Source: Candidatus Solibacter usitatus (lineage in GTDB: Bacteria > Acidobacteriota > Terriglobia > Bryobacterales > Bryobacteraceae). From it: a stretch of 36,350 bases of DNA. This document shows positions 5,603 through 15,129 of the stretch, one piece after another; position 1 is the first letter of the stretch; every line of letters begins with the position of its first letter. The notes beneath the pieces were generated by a model that was not told the DNA's origin, searched no databases, and worked only from the letters and a program-made list of their open reading frames with translations. Both the position numbers and the translations under genes were made by a program. The DNA lies in NCBI GenBank assembly GCA_016185465.1, contig JACPNO010000047.1, positions 32,972-69,321 of the forward strand. Reading direction: 5' to 3'.

Positions 5603-7363
5603 ATGCAATCGGATAAGGACCGCATCTCGATCGAAGAGGTGCAAAGCAAGGTCGAAAAAGCCTACGCCGCCTGGCAGAAGTACCGCACTTTTAGCCAGGA
5701 GCAGATCGACGCCATCGTCGAGCGCATGGCCGAGGCGGGGCGCACGCACGCGCGCCGTCTGGCTGAATTGGCCGTGGAAGAAACCGGCTACGGCAACGCC
5801 CAAGACAAACTTGCTAAGAATCTGTTGTGCGCCGATGTGCTGCCGCGCAAGATGCGCGGCCTGAAAACTGTCGGCGTGCTGCGCGAAATTCCGGACGAGC
5901 GGGTGGTCGAAATTGGCGTGCCCGTGGGCGTCGTGGCCGCTATTCTGCCGACCACCAATCCCACTTCGACGGCAATTTTCAAATCCCTTATAGCGCTGAA
6001 AGCCGGCAACAGCATTGTGTTGAGCCCGCATCCGCACGCGGTGCGCTGCACCTGCGAAACAGCCAGCGTGCTGTATAAGGCGGCGCGCGAAGCCGGCGCT
6101 CCCGAAGACATTATCGGCTGCATCACCACGCCGACGCTTGAGGCCACCAACGCCTTGATGCGCCATGAACGGACGGGGATTATTCTCTCGACCGGCGGCC
6201 ATGGCATTGTGAAAGCAGCTTATTCGAGCGGCAAACCGGCGCTGGGCGTGGGCCCGGGCAATGTGCCGGCCCTGATTGAGCGCTCCGCCGACGTTGCCGA
6301 TGCCGTCGCCAAGATTGTGGAGGGAAAATCGTTCGACTACGGAACCGTGTGTTCGAGCGAACAAGCTATCATCGCCGAAGAATCGCTGCGGGATCGCATC
6401 GTGAGCGAGCTCAAGAAACGCAAAGTGTTTTTCTGCAACGCAGCGCAGAAAGACGCCCTGTCGCGCCTGCTGGTGACGCCGCAGTTCACCATCAACCCCA
6501 AGTGCGTGGGCCAGGCGGCTCCGAAAATCGCGAAGATGGCCGGGTTCGAAGTGCCCGCGGACACGCCGGTGATCGTGGTGGAATTGGACGGCGTCGGCCG
6601 GGAGCATCCGCTCTCCGCCGAAAAACTCTCCCCCGTGCTGGCGCTGTATTTCGTCAAGGATTTCGCCGCGGCTTTGAAAGTCAGCGCCGGCCTGCTGCGC
6701 TTTGGCGGCCTGGGGCACACGTGCGTGATTCATTCCCAGGACGACGCGCGCATCCGCGAATTTGCGCTGGCCATGCCCGCCTTTCGCGTGCTGGTGAATA
6801 CGCCCGCGCCGCAAGGTTCTACCGGCATCACCACCAACGTGTGGCCGTCGATGACGCTGGGCTGCGGAGCCATTGCCGGCAACGTTACCAGCGACAACAT
6901 CGGGCCGCTGCATCTGATCAACATCAAACGGCTGGCTTATGCGGTGCGCCGTCCGGAAGAAGCCTTTACGGCGGTAAAGCCGGCAGTCGCCAGCAAACCT
7001 GACGACAAAAAGGTCGAGCGCGAAACTCTGGTAGCGGCGGTTGAGCGGTATCTGAGCGGGCGCGGAATCAACGCGCGCGGCGCATCATCTGGCGCGGCTA
7101 GCGACGTGGTGGATCGCTTTCTGCAGAAGCGGCAGGCAGGCGGGCGCGTGTCTACGGGAAGTCCGGCGCCTAGCTGCTCTGCACCCGCGGCGGCGCCGGC
7201 GCCCCAAATCACCGTGGTCGATTTCGTCTGCGAGGAAGATGTCCGGCAAGCCGTGCAAGCCGGACGGAAAATTTACATCGGCCCGCGCACGATCGTTACG
7301 CCTCTGGCCCGCGAGTTGGGGGAGCGCTCTGATATTCTTGTGATGGCCGAGCGCAGGGGCTGA
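5603..7363 (+). CDS. CoA-acylating aldehyde dehydrogenase of the EutE/PduP type with a C-terminal extension
   Basis: 586 residues; usual EutE/PduP enzymes are about 460. They convert an aldehyde, NAD+ and CoA to acyl-CoA inside a microcompartment. The core spans about 10-455: PTTNPTSTA (116-124) and GVGPGN (215-220) line the cofactor site, and the catalytic Cys is Cys250 in [10 protein letters not shown]. After it come two predicted amphipathic helices (471-488 and 499-511), a Pro/Ala linker (512-534) and a compact end module (535-586) with [20 protein letters not shown] and IVTPLAREL. The helices resemble encapsulation peptides that dock cargo to shell proteins; the end module recalls a short motif of EutQ-like proteins. 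Both of these readings are inference. Directly adjacent to the BMC-H gene. Confidence 0.9.
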   Translation: MQSDKDRISIEEVQSKVEKAYAAWQKYRTFSQEQIDAIVERMAEAGRTHARRLAELAVEETGYGNAQDKLAKNLLCADVLPRKMRGLKTVGVLREIPDERVVEIGVPVGVVAAILPTTNPTSTAIFKSLIALKAGNSIVLSPHPHAVRCTCETASVLYKAAREAGAPEDIIGCITTPTLEATNALMRHERTGIILSTGGHGIVKAAYSSGKPALGVGPGNVPALIERSADVADAVAKIVEGKSFDYGTVCSSEQAIIAEESLRDRIVSELKKRKVFFCNAAQKDALSRLLVTPQFTINPKCVGQAAPKIAKMAGFEVPADTPVIVVELDGVGREHPLSAEKLSPVLALYFVKDFAAALKVSAGLLRFGGLGHTCVIHSQDDARIREFALAMPAFRVLVNTPAPQGSTGITTNVWPSMTLGCGAIAGNVTSDNIGPLHLINIKRLAYAVRRPEEAFTAVKPAVASKPDDKKVERETLVAAVERYLSGRGINARGASSGAASDVVDRFLQKRQAGGRVSTGSPAPSCSAPAAAPAPQITVVDFVCEEDVRQAVQAGRKIYIGPRTIVTPLARELGERSDILVMAERRG

Positions 7364-7366
7364 ATC

Positions 7367-7867
7367 GTGGACCTGGATCTAGGAACTCTCAAACGCGAAA
7401 TCCTCGAATATCTGGACGCCTCCGGATTCGCTGTCTTCCGCAGCCAGCCGGGTAGTCTCGAAGGGCTGCCCAAAGTGCTTTGGGATTGCGAACGCTTTCC
7501 CGATTACCAGATGTTTCTGGACGCGGCGCGCAAAGTGGGCGTCACGCTCATCCTGTTCGCTTCCCGCGATTTCGAAGTGGACGAAATTGAAGACGCCATG
7601 GGGCAGCTCGAGGAATGCGACATGACGCGCGAAGAACGCCGCGATTACGAGCGCCGTCTGCGCGAAACCAAAGTCCATGAAGGCGCGGCCTGTTCGCTCG
7701 AACTGGCTTTCGATCATCACGCGCGCATGTACGTTTACGAGCTTCACCCCGACTGGTACGAGGAATTCCTGGCCACCTGCGATGAGATCGTAGCGCAATT
7801 GCCGGAATCCGGACACGATGACGATTCCTCCAGCTCCGGTTTCTATCCTGACTATTCGAACAATTGA
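7367..7867 (+). CDS. Small acidic protein of unknown function
   Basis: 166 residues from a GTG three bases after the dehydrogenase stop; the close spacing supports this start. The sequence is strongly acidic (DFEVDEIEDAMGQLEECDMTREERRDY) and ends in a low-complexity Asp/Ser tail (DDDSSSSGFYPDYSNN). It has no signal peptide or membrane segment. I do not recognise the family. Its stop overlaps the RecJ start by one base (TGATG), so it is translated with RecJ. Co-transcription with the microcompartment genes is likely from spacing, but need not mean a shared function. Confidence 0.8.
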   Translation: MDLDLGTLKREILEYLDASGFAVFRSQPGSLEGLPKVLWDCERFPDYQMFLDAARKVGVTLILFASRDFEVDEIEDAMGQLEECDMTREERRDYERRLRETKVHEGAACSLELAFDHHARMYVYELHPDWYEEFLATCDEIVAQLPESGHDDDSSSSGFYPDYSNN

Positions 7868-9651
7868 TGGCCGCCCGCTGGCTGGTAAAAGATTCTGATG
7901 CGCAAGCCGTAGACGCGTTGGCCGCGGCGCTCTCGATCCGGCGGCCGGCGGCGGCTGTGCTGTGCGCACGCGGCTTCCAGGATGCGGAAAGCGCGCGCCG
8001 TTTTCTCGATCCCTCGCTCGAGGATCTTTACGACCCCGCCGGGCTCGCGGGCATAGACCTCGCCCTCGACCGCCTCAGGCGCGCTATCGCGGGCGGCGAA
8101 AAAATTCTGATCTACGGCGATTACGACGTGGACGGAACCACGTCGGTGGTGATTCTGAAACGCGCCATAGAACTCGCCGGCGGCACTCCCGAATTCCACG
8201 TCCCCAACCGCCTCAAAGACGGTTATGGCATGCGCGCTGAAGTGGTGGAAGACGCCGCCGCCAAAGGCGTTTCCCTCATCATCAGCGTGGATACCGGCAT
8301 TCGCGCGGCGGCGGTCGTGCGGCGGGCGGCGGAGCTGGGCATCGATGTCATCATTACCGATCATCACCTGCCTGAAGCGGAGCTGCCGCCGGCGCTTGCG
8401 GTGTTGAATCCTAACCGTCCCGATTGCGCGTACCCGGAGAAAAATCTCTGCGGCGTGGGCGTGGCTTTCAAGCTGGTGCAGGGTTTGTTGGGCGGCCTGA
8501 ATTGGCCGCCGGCCAAGCTGCGCCACGTGCTGGAATCTTTTCTCAAGCTGGTGGCAATCGGCACCGTGGCCGACGTCGTGCCGCTCACCGGCGAGAACCG
8601 GATCATCGTCAAACATGGCCTGGCGGGCCTGCGCGACGTGCGCAATCCCGGGCTGCGCGCGCTGCTGGACGTAGCCGGATTTACCGGCGCCAGTGTTCCC
8701 ACCGCCGGGCAAGTGGCATTCCGAATCGCGCCGCGCATGAACGCCGCCGGACGCATGGCTACCGCCAACGACGTTATCGAGCTATTTCTGACGGAGGACC
8801 CGGACCGCGCCCGCACGCTCGCCGGACAGCTGGATGCGCTGAATGCCGAGCGGCAAAAAGCCGAAGCCGAAATCCTGGCAGCCATCCTCGACGAATGCGG
8901 TCGCGTGCCGGTTGACGACAAGAATGCCGCGCTGGTGTTTGCAGGCGAAGGGTGGCACCGGGGCGTGCTGGGCATCGTCGCCAGCCGCATTGTCGAGCGA
9001 TTTCATCGGCCCGTGTTTGTGCTCAGCCAGAGCGCGGAAGAGGGCCTCGCGCAGGGGTCGGGACGCAGTATTCACGGATTTCATCTGCTCGAAGCACTGG
9101 AGGCCATGCCGGAGCTGTTCCTGAAATTCGGCGGGCACATGTACGCCGCCGGACTCACCATGGGCTCTGCCAGCCTGGAACAATTTCGCGGGCGCTTTCA
9201 GGAATTCGCGGCGGCGCGCCTCACGCCCGCGGATTTTGTGGCGCGGCTCGAAATCGATGCATCCATTTCGCTCGACGAAATTTCTGAGCAGAGCGTGAGC
9301 GAAATTGCGTCGCTCGGTCCATTTGGCTGCGGCAATCCACTGCCGGTTTTCGCGGCGCTGGACGTGGAAGTGGCCGGACCCGCCGTCGTCTGGAAGGAAA
9401 AGCATTTGCGCGTGCCCCTTCGCCAGGGCCGCCGGACGGTGTGGATGAAGGCCTGGAATTTCGCCGCGCGCGCGGCTGAGTTTCAGCAGGGGGCGCACGT
9501 CGACGCCGCGTTCACGCTGGAGGAAGACGACTATTCGGCGGCTAACGGCTATCCGAATTGGGCGGCGACGCTGCGCGATGTGCGGCCGGCCGGCTACAGT
9601 AATTCCTTGAGCGCCGATTCAAAGCACACTAAATCCGCTTCGTCGTTGTAG
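7867..9651 (+). CDS. recJ: Single-stranded-DNA-specific exonuclease RecJ
   Basis: 594 residues, close to the usual ~580. RecJ degrades single-stranded DNA 5' to 3' in recombination and mismatch repair. The DHH-family motifs are in order: YGDYDVDG (83-90), ISVDTG (139-144), ITDHH (163-167), then GVGVAFKLVQGL, and in the DHHA1 domain GIVASRIVERF and FGGHMYAAG. The ATG at 7867 overlaps the preceding stop and is preferred to the TTG one codon upstream. The last ~19 codons lie over the 3' end of the minus-strand aminotransferase-like gene, an antiparallel overlap of 58 bp. Confidence 0.95.
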   Translation: MAARWLVKDSDAQAVDALAAALSIRRPAAAVLCARGFQDAESARRFLDPSLEDLYDPAGLAGIDLALDRLRRAIAGGEKILIYGDYDVDGTTSVVILKRAIELAGGTPEFHVPNRLKDGYGMRAEVVEDAAAKGVSLIISVDTGIRAAAVVRRAAELGIDVIITDHHLPEAELPPALAVLNPNRPDCAYPEKNLCGVGVAFKLVQGLLGGLNWPPAKLRHVLESFLKLVAIGTVADVVPLTGENRIIVKHGLAGLRDVRNPGLRALLDVAGFTGASVPTAGQVAFRIAPRMNAAGRMATANDVIELFLTEDPDRARTLAGQLDALNAERQKAEAEILAAILDECGRVPVDDKNAALVFAGEGWHRGVLGIVASRIVERFHRPVFVLSQSAEEGLAQGSGRSIHGFHLLEALEAMPELFLKFGGHMYAAGLTMGSASLEQFRGRFQEFAAARLTPADFVARLEIDASISLDEISEQSVSEIASLGPFGCGNPLPVFAALDVEVAGPAVVWKEKHLRVPLRQGRRTVWMKAWNFAARAAEFQQGAHVDAAFTLEEDDYSAANGYPNWAATLRDVRPAGYSNSLSADSKHTKSASSL

Positions 9652-10715
9652 AAGTGCGGCGACACGCGCAGATTGCCGCAGCGCGCGGCCACCAGCACGC
9701 GGCGCGAGCGCAAGTCGTTGGCCAGTTCCGAGGAATCGCGTCCCTCAAACCGCGCAGTGACAATGGGCGAATCGTAATGCGGGCGCTCGTCGAAAATCAG
9801 ACGGCCGCCGGCGCGCCGCAGAATATCGCGAGTGGCGCCGGCCAGCTGCAGAACGCGCTTCTCGATCGCCGCCGGAACGATCTCGAGCATCAATTCCACC
9901 GATGCCTGCATGGCATAGAGCAGCGCAAAGCTAAGCATGCCGCCTTCGTATTGCTCGGCTTCGGTTTGGAACTCGGGCATTCCGTTGAATAACGAATCGG
10001 TGCCGCGCCAGCCCTTGTGGCTGCGCCACCCGATCACATTGGGCTTCAGGCGGCGGCGCAAATCGGCATCGACATAAATAAATCCCGCGCCGTTGGGCGC
10101 GAGCAGCCACTGGTAGCCGTGACAGATGAACATGTCCGGGCGGATTTTAGAAGCGTCAAATTCAAGCGCGCCCAGGCCCTGCGTGCCGTCGACACAAAGC
10201 AGAATGCCTCTTTCGCGCAGGCGCGGCGCCAGTTCAGCCAGCGGCGCGCGAAAACCGGTCGAGTAGCTCAGCATGCCGAATGCGACCAGGCGCGTGCGCG
10301 GCGTGAGTGCCTCGTAGAAGCCGTCCCAGCGGGTCTCGACGAACTCAACGCCGCGATTGGCCAGCACCGAAGGGTAGTAGTAGTGATGTGGGAATTCGTT
10401 CTCCAGCGTGACGATGCGGTCGCCGGGTTTCCAATCGATGCCGCCCAACAGCAGTGAAAGGCCGGTGGCCGCGTTAGGGACGAAGGCGATGTCGGTGGGC
10501 GCGGCGTGAATCAGCCGTGCGATCGAAGCGCGCACCCCGTCCGCATCGTCGAACCATTTCATGAAATCCGAACATGCCAGCTCATCGCGGCGCGCGAAGT
10601 GCTTCTGCACGGCTTCGACGCCGCTCCGCGGCATCTGGCCGAACGTCGCCGAATTGAGGAAGGTCCAGTTGGCAAGCGCGGGGAATTGCGCGCGGACGGC
10701 TTTCCAATCGGTCAT
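9594..10715 (-). CDS. Class V aminotransferase-fold protein lacking the PLP lysine
   Basis: 373 residues, fold-type I PLP enzyme family (cysteine desulfurase/isopenicillin-N epimerase-like). Recognisable parts are NSATFGQMP (21-29), [13 protein letters not shown] (78-90), [11 protein letters not shown] (105-115) and [14 protein letters not shown] (174-187) with the pyridine-binding Asp176. The lysine that should form the Schiff base, in the motif GYKWLLAP, is Gln202 (GYQWLLAP; codon CAG at 10110-10112). So it may be inactive, bind PLP noncovalently or do different chemistry. The ATG overlaps the ProS stop in an ATGA, so it is translated with proS. Everything else in the fold looks intact, arguing against random decay. 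Confidence 0.88.
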   Translation of the reverse strand: MTDWKAVRAQFPALANWTFLNSATFGQMPRSGVEAVQKHFARRDELACSDFMKWFDDADGVRASIARLIHAAPTDIAFVPNAATGLSLLLGGIDWKPGDRIVTLENEFPHHYYYPSVLANRGVEFVETRWDGFYEALTPRTRLVAFGMLSYSTGFRAPLAELAPRLRERGILLCVDGTQGLGALEFDASKIRPDMFICHGYQWLLAPNGAGFIYVDADLRRRLKPNVIGWRSHKGWRGTDSLFNGMPEFQTEAEQYEGGMLSFALLYAMQASVELMLEIVPAAIEKRVLQLAGATRDILRRAGGRLIFDERPHYDSPIVTARFEGRDSSELANDLRSRRVLVAARCGNLRVSPHFYNDEADLVCFESALKELL

Positions 10716-12406
10716 AGCCGGCTCTTCACGGCCTCCGCCACCTCGCCCACAGCGACGTCGGATGTCTTCTTGCCGCGGCGCTCGACCAATTCCACCATGC
10801 CCTGCGCCAGCTTCTTGCCGACCGTGATGCGGAACGGCACGCCGATCAGGTCGGCATCCTTGAACTTCACGCCCGGCCGCTCGTCGCGATCGTCGTAGAG
10901 CGTGTCCATCCCCAAGGCGAGGCACTGCCCGTAAATCTGCTCGGCGGCAGTGCGCTGCTCTTCGTCGGCGCGATTCACCGGCGTCACCACCACCGTGAAA
11001 GGCGCGATCGTCGGCCCCAGCGCCATGCCGTCGTTGTCGTGCGATTGCTCAACGGCCGCGCACAGAATGCGTTCGATGCCGATGCCGTACGATCCCATGA
11101 TGACGGGGATTTCTTCGCCGGCGGCGTTGAGCACGCGCAGCCCCATGGAATCGGAATACTTGTAGCCAAGCTTAAAAATGTGGCCGATCTCGATCGATTT
11201 CTTCAGCTCCACCGGCTCTCCGCACGTCATGCAGGCATCGCCCGCGGCCACTTGCCGCAAATCGTGAAACTCACCTTTGAAATCCTCGCCCGGTGTGACG
11301 TGGCGCAGGTGGTGGCCGTCGCGGTTGGCGCCGGCAATGAGATTGCGGCGGCCGCGCAGCGCTTCGTCGATCAGAATCGGCATGTTCTTCACGCCCACCG
11401 GCCCAAGCGAGCCAGCGTCGGCACCAAACCACTGGCGAATTTCTTCCGGATGCGCGGCGCGAATCTCGGCAGCGGTGACAGCCGAGCCAAATTTGGTTTC
11501 GCTCAACTGATGGTCGCCGCGAAGTAATGCCAGCACCGGCTCGCCATCGGCTACCATCACCAGGCTTTTCATCTGCGACGTTTCCGGCAGGCCCGTGAAC
11601 TCGCTGAGGTCGGCGATGGTTTTACGGCCGGGAGTCGGGAATTCTTCCGGCGTCAGATCGCCTTCCGGATCGGGCAGCCGAGGCGCCGTAGCCTTGGCGA
11701 CGGCTTTCTCCAGATTGGCCGAATACCCGCATTTGCAGATGACCACGAAGTCTTCACCGGCATCGGAGGCCACCATGAACTCGTGCGACTGGCTGCCGCC
11801 CATGGCGCCGGAATGAGCTTCGACGACGATGTATTCCAATCCGCAGCGATCGAAAATTTTGCAGTAGGCGTCGTAGTGCTTCTGGTAGCCGATATCCAGG
11901 CCAGCGGCGTCGATGTCGAAGGTATACGAATCCTTCATGGTGAACTGGCGCGTGCGCAGCAGCCCGGATTTCGGGCGGGCTTCGTCGCGAAATTTGTTTT
12001 GAATCTGATACCAGATTTGGGGAAGCTGCTTGTAGCTGCGCAGCTCGCCGCGCGCGATGGAGGTCATCACTTCCTCGTGCGTCATGCCCAGGCACAAATC
12101 GCGCTGCCAGCGATCTTTCAGGCGGAACATGTTGTCGCCCATCACCTGGTAGCGGCCCGATTCCTGCCACAGCTCAACCGGATGCAGCGCGGCGAGCAGC
12201 ATTTCCTGGCCGCCGATTCGGTCCATCTCTTCTCTCACGATTTGGGTGATCTTGAGCAGCGATCGCTGCGCCAGAAAAAGATAGTTGTACAAGCCCGCGG
12301 AAAGCTGGCGGACGTATCCGGCGCGCAGCAAAAGCTGGTGGCTGATGACTTCGGCCTCGGCGGGGTTCTCGCGCAAGGTAGGAATGAAGAGCTGGCTCCA
12401 ACGCAT
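10712..12406 (-). CDS. proS: Prolyl-tRNA synthetase (bacterial type, with editing domain)
   Basis: 564 residues, the length of the bacterial ProS form. It charges tRNA-Pro with proline. Class II motifs are visible: the N-terminal [13 protein letters not shown] region, motif 2 in [23 protein letters not shown] and motif 3 in [11 protein letters not shown]. Between motifs 2 and 3 lies the ~180-residue INS editing domain, with [28 protein letters not shown], which clears mischarged Ala-tRNA. Cys pairs (CKCG, CMTCG) flank the insertion. The anticodon-binding domain ends the protein. It is divergent from glyA across a symmetric 53-bp region and followed by the lysine-less aminotransferase. Confidence 0.97.
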   Translation of the reverse strand: MRWSQLFIPTLRENPAEAEVISHQLLLRAGYVRQLSAGLYNYLFLAQRSLLKITQIVREEMDRIGGQEMLLAALHPVELWQESGRYQVMGDNMFRLKDRWQRDLCLGMTHEEVMTSIARGELRSYKQLPQIWYQIQNKFRDEARPKSGLLRTRQFTMKDSYTFDIDAAGLDIGYQKHYDAYCKIFDRCGLEYIVVEAHSGAMGGSQSHEFMVASDAGEDFVVICKCGYSANLEKAVAKATAPRLPDPEGDLTPEEFPTPGRKTIADLSEFTGLPETSQMKSLVMVADGEPVLALLRGDHQLSETKFGSAVTAAEIRAAHPEEIRQWFGADAGSLGPVGVKNMPILIDEALRGRRNLIAGANRDGHHLRHVTPGEDFKGEFHDLRQVAAGDACMTCGEPVELKKSIEIGHIFKLGYKYSDSMGLRVLNAAGEEIPVIMGSYGIGIERILCAAVEQSHDNDGMALGPTIAPFTVVVTPVNRADEEQRTAAEQIYGQCLALGMDTLYDDRDERPGVKFKDADLIGVPFRITVGKKLAQGMVELVERRGKKTSDVAVGEVAEAVKSRL

Positions 12407-12462
12407 AAAGGGATTGTCGGGAAGCCTTCATTTTAGCATGCTAAAATTGAGTTCCCTTTATG
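12404..12462. promoter_or_regulatory. Symmetric divergent promoter region of proS and glyA
   Basis: The centre is an 18-bp perfect palindrome, ATTTTAGCATGCTAAAAT (12430-12447). Read on either strand it gives an extended -10, TGCTAAAAT, so RNA polymerase could start both ways from one site. An outer 10-bp inverted repeat, CATAAAGGGA (12404-12413) and TCCCTTTATG (12453-12462), includes both start codons. Neither gene has an evident ribosome-binding site; the predicted glyA leader would be only about five bases. Confidence 0.65.
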
Positions 12463-13740
12463 GACCCACAGATGTCGCGGCCGCTGGCCGAAGTCGATCC
12501 CGAAATTTACCAGGCGCTGCAGCATGAAACGGAGCGCCAGCACGGACAGCTCGAGCTGATCGCGAGCGAGAATTTCACCTCCCAGGCCATCCTCGAAGCG
12601 GTGGGCAGCATCTTTACCAACAAGTACGCGGAGGGTTACCCGGGCAAGCGCTACTACGGCGGCTGCGAGTACGCCGACATCGTCGAAAACCTGGCGCGCG
12701 ACCGCGCCAAGAAACTTTTCGGCGCCGAGTATGTCAATGTGCAGCCGCATTCCGGCTCGCAAGCCAACCAGGCCGCGTATGCCGCGGTCCTGCAGCCGGG
12801 CGATACCGTTCTCGGGCTGAATCTGGCGCACGGCGGCCATCTCACCCACGGCCATCACCTGAATTTTTCCGGCAAGACTTACAAGATTGTTCCCTACAGC
12901 GTGCAGCGCGAGAGCGAGACTATCGACTACGACGAATTGGACCGCCTCGCTCTCGAGCACAAACCGAAGATGATCATTGCCGGCGGCAGCGCCTATCCGC
13001 GCACGCTCGATTTCGCCCGCTTCCGGCAGGCGGCTGACGCGGTGGGCGCGCTGCTGCTGGTGGACATGGCGCACTTTTCCGGATTGGTGGCCGCGGGCCT
13101 GCATCCCAACCCGTGCCACTACGCCGATATCGTCACTTCGACCACCCACAAGACGCTGCGCGGGCCGCGCGGGGGGCTGATCCTGGCGCGCGCTCAGTAT
13201 GGCGCAGCCATCGACAAAACCGTGTTTCCCGGCACGCAAGGCGGGCCGTTGATGCACGTGGTTGCCGCCAAAGCCGTGTGCTTTTTAGAAGCCGCCAAGC
13301 CAGAGTTCATCGCTTATCAGAAACAAGTGCTGGCCAACGCCAAGACCCTGGCGGAGGGCATGGCGGAAGAGGGCTATCGCGTAGTCTCCGGCGGCACCGA
13401 CACGCACGTCATGCTAATCGACGTTTATTCCAAGGGCGTGCGCGGCAAGGAGGCCGAAGCGGCGCTCGATCGCGCGCGCATTACGGTCAACAAGAACGCT
13501 ATCCCCTTCGATGTGAACCCGCCGCTCAATCCGAGTGGCATCCGCCTGGGCAGCCCGGCCGTCACCACGCGCGGGTTTGGCAAAGCGGAGATGCGCGAGA
13601 CCGCCACGCTGATCGCCGAGGTGCTGCGCCACATCGATTCGGAAGAAACCATCGCCGCCGTGCGCAAGCGGGTGGAAGCGCTGACCGTGAAATTTCCGCT
13701 GTACAGTTGGAAACTGGAGCGCGCCCCGGCCGCCGGTTAA
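12460..13740 (+). CDS. glyA: Serine hydroxymethyltransferase
   Basis: 426 residues, standard length. It interconverts serine and glycine with tetrahydrofolate, using PLP, and supplies one-carbon units. Typical sequence is present throughout: [15 protein letters not shown] (33-47), [16 protein letters not shown] (56-71), [13 protein letters not shown] (95-107), [10 protein letters not shown] (202-211) and the PLP lysine Lys231 in [13 protein letters not shown]. The ATG at 12460 is fixed by the short upstream region; there is no clear ribosome-binding site. A glycosyltransferase gene follows after 21 bp. Confidence 0.97.
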   Translation: MDPQMSRPLAEVDPEIYQALQHETERQHGQLELIASENFTSQAILEAVGSIFTNKYAEGYPGKRYYGGCEYADIVENLARDRAKKLFGAEYVNVQPHSGSQANQAAYAAVLQPGDTVLGLNLAHGGHLTHGHHLNFSGKTYKIVPYSVQRESETIDYDELDRLALEHKPKMIIAGGSAYPRTLDFARFRQAADAVGALLLVDMAHFSGLVAAGLHPNPCHYADIVTSTTHKTLRGPRGGLILARAQYGAAIDKTVFPGTQGGPLMHVVAAKAVCFLEAAKPEFIAYQKQVLANAKTLAEGMAEEGYRVVSGGTDTHVMLIDVYSKGVRGKEAEAALDRARITVNKNAIPFDVNPPLNPSGIRLGSPAVTTRGFGKAEMRETATLIAEVLRHIDSEETIAAVRKRVEALTVKFPLYSWKLERAPAAG

Positions 13741-13761
13741 GCCGCGGCGTCAGCCCGGCCT

Positions 13762-14922
13762 ATGCTCAAGATTGTCATCGATGTCCGCCGCATCCGGGAT
13801 TTCGGAATCGGCACGTACATCCGCAATCTGGTGCATGCGCTGGCCCATGTCGACAGCACCAACCGCTACGTACTGGTGACTTCCCCCGGTGAAGCGCGCG
13901 TGTTTGCCGGCCTGCCGGCCCACTTCGAAGTGGCGCCTTACGCGGGAAACGATCAGCGGCCCTTGGACAACCTGGCCTTCCCCTGGTTTCTACGGCGATT
14001 CTCAGCAGACCTGTACCATATCCCGTTGAACCGCGTGCCGGCATGTATGCCCAGACCGTACATCGTGACCATTCACGACATGTCCAGCCTGTTATTCGCC
14101 GAGCAAACCGGACTCCGCGCCGATCTCCACCGCTGGCGTTTCCGGCGGGGTCTGCAGCGGGCCGCTTGCGTGATCGCCGTTTCGGCCTCCACCAGGCGGG
14201 ACGTGCAGAACTATCTGGGAATTCCGGCCGAGCGGGTCCGCCTGGTTTACAGCGCGCCGGATCCGGACTTCTTCCGCCACGGCCACGCCGCCGACGCGCG
14301 CGCCGCCGGCCCGCAGACCGAGGAGCGCGAGCGCCAGCGCGTGATGGAGCGCTACCAGATTCACTATCCGTTCCTGCTGTATGCGGGCAATATCCGGCCC
14401 CAGAAAAATATTCCGCGGCTGGTGGAAGCTTTTGCAGTGGCGCAGAACGAGCTGGCCACCCATCCGGTGTACAAGGATTTGCGGCTGATCATTATCGGCG
14501 ATGAGATCGCGCGTAACCCCGCCGTGCGCCGCGCCATGCTGCACAGCCGCGTTGAGAACCGGGCGCGCTTCCTGGGCTTTGTGCCCTTCGATACGCTGCG
14601 CGTCTTTTACGAATCGGCCGCGGCCTTCGTGTTTCCGTCGCTCTATGAAGGATTCGGCTTGCCACCGCTCGAAGCCATGGCCGCCGGCACGCCGGTGATT
14701 ACCTCCAATGTCGGATCGCTGCCGGAGGCGGTGGGCGACGCCGCCATGCTGGTGAATCCGGAAAATGTCTTCGACATCGCGCGCGGAATTCGCGAAGTGC
14801 TGCTGGATGCAGAACTGCGGGCGACGCTGGTGCGCCGCGGCCGCGAACGCGTGGCGCGCTTTAGCTGGGAGAGAACCGCGCGCGAAGTACTGGAAATTTA
14901 TCAGGATGCGGGCGGCAGGTAG
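13762..14922 (+). CDS. Glycosyltransferase family 4 (GT-B fold)
   Basis: 386 residues. The N-terminal acceptor domain begins LKIVIDVRRIRDFGIGTYIRNLVHAL; the C-terminal donor domain has LYAGNIRPQKNIPRLVEAF and the E-x7-E signature EGFGLPPLEAMAAGTPVI. These retaining enzymes move a sugar from a nucleotide-sugar donor to a cell-surface glycan or lipid; acceptor and donor cannot be told. Central residues 180-195 hold a charged linker (TEERERQRVMERY). It lies 21 bp after glyA and may be co-transcribed, though the functions are not obviously linked. Confidence 0.9.
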   Translation: MLKIVIDVRRIRDFGIGTYIRNLVHALAHVDSTNRYVLVTSPGEARVFAGLPAHFEVAPYAGNDQRPLDNLAFPWFLRRFSADLYHIPLNRVPACMPRPYIVTIHDMSSLLFAEQTGLRADLHRWRFRRGLQRAACVIAVSASTRRDVQNYLGIPAERVRLVYSAPDPDFFRHGHAADARAAGPQTEERERQRVMERYQIHYPFLLYAGNIRPQKNIPRLVEAFAVAQNELATHPVYKDLRLIIIGDEIARNPAVRRAMLHSRVENRARFLGFVPFDTLRVFYESAAAFVFPSLYEGFGLPPLEAMAAGTPVITSNVGSLPEAVGDAAMLVNPENVFDIARGIREVLLDAELRATLVRRGRERVARFSWERTAREVLEIYQDAGGR

Positions 14923-14985
14923 CCGCTGGGGCTATGCTCTTTATCGTCGCAACCGCCAGCGGGTGGCGCCGGCTTTAAGGTAAAA

Positions 14986-15120
14986 CCGCTCCCTTTGGGC
15001 GCGGCTCTGTAATCCGCTGTGATCGTCACAGGAATCCGAGCCGTGACCAGAGGGAGCGTTGTTGAATTAGGGACGGACGTCGAAGTAACGCGGAAAGCGA
15101 GCCGTGACCGAAGGGAGCGG
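14986..15120. repeat. REP-like elements (GAGCCGTGACC...GGGAGCG)
   Basis: Three copies of a ~22-bp element are visible: one inverted at 14986-15007 (CCGCTCCCTTTGGGCGCGG core) and two direct at 15038-15058 and 15099-15120 (GAGCCGTGACC plus GGGAGCG). The first and second form an inverted pair ~30 bp apart. They fill the 207-bp gap between convergent genes, 14923-15129, in which I see no coding sequence. Confidence 0.7.
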
Positions 15121-15129
15121 TTTCCCCTC

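Noticed and set aside
5273-6913. A 546-codon open frame on the minus strand
   Set aside because: It is the complement of the aldehyde dehydrogenase and shell genes, His/Arg-rich with no recognisable domain; GC-rich codon use leaves the opposite strand open by chance.
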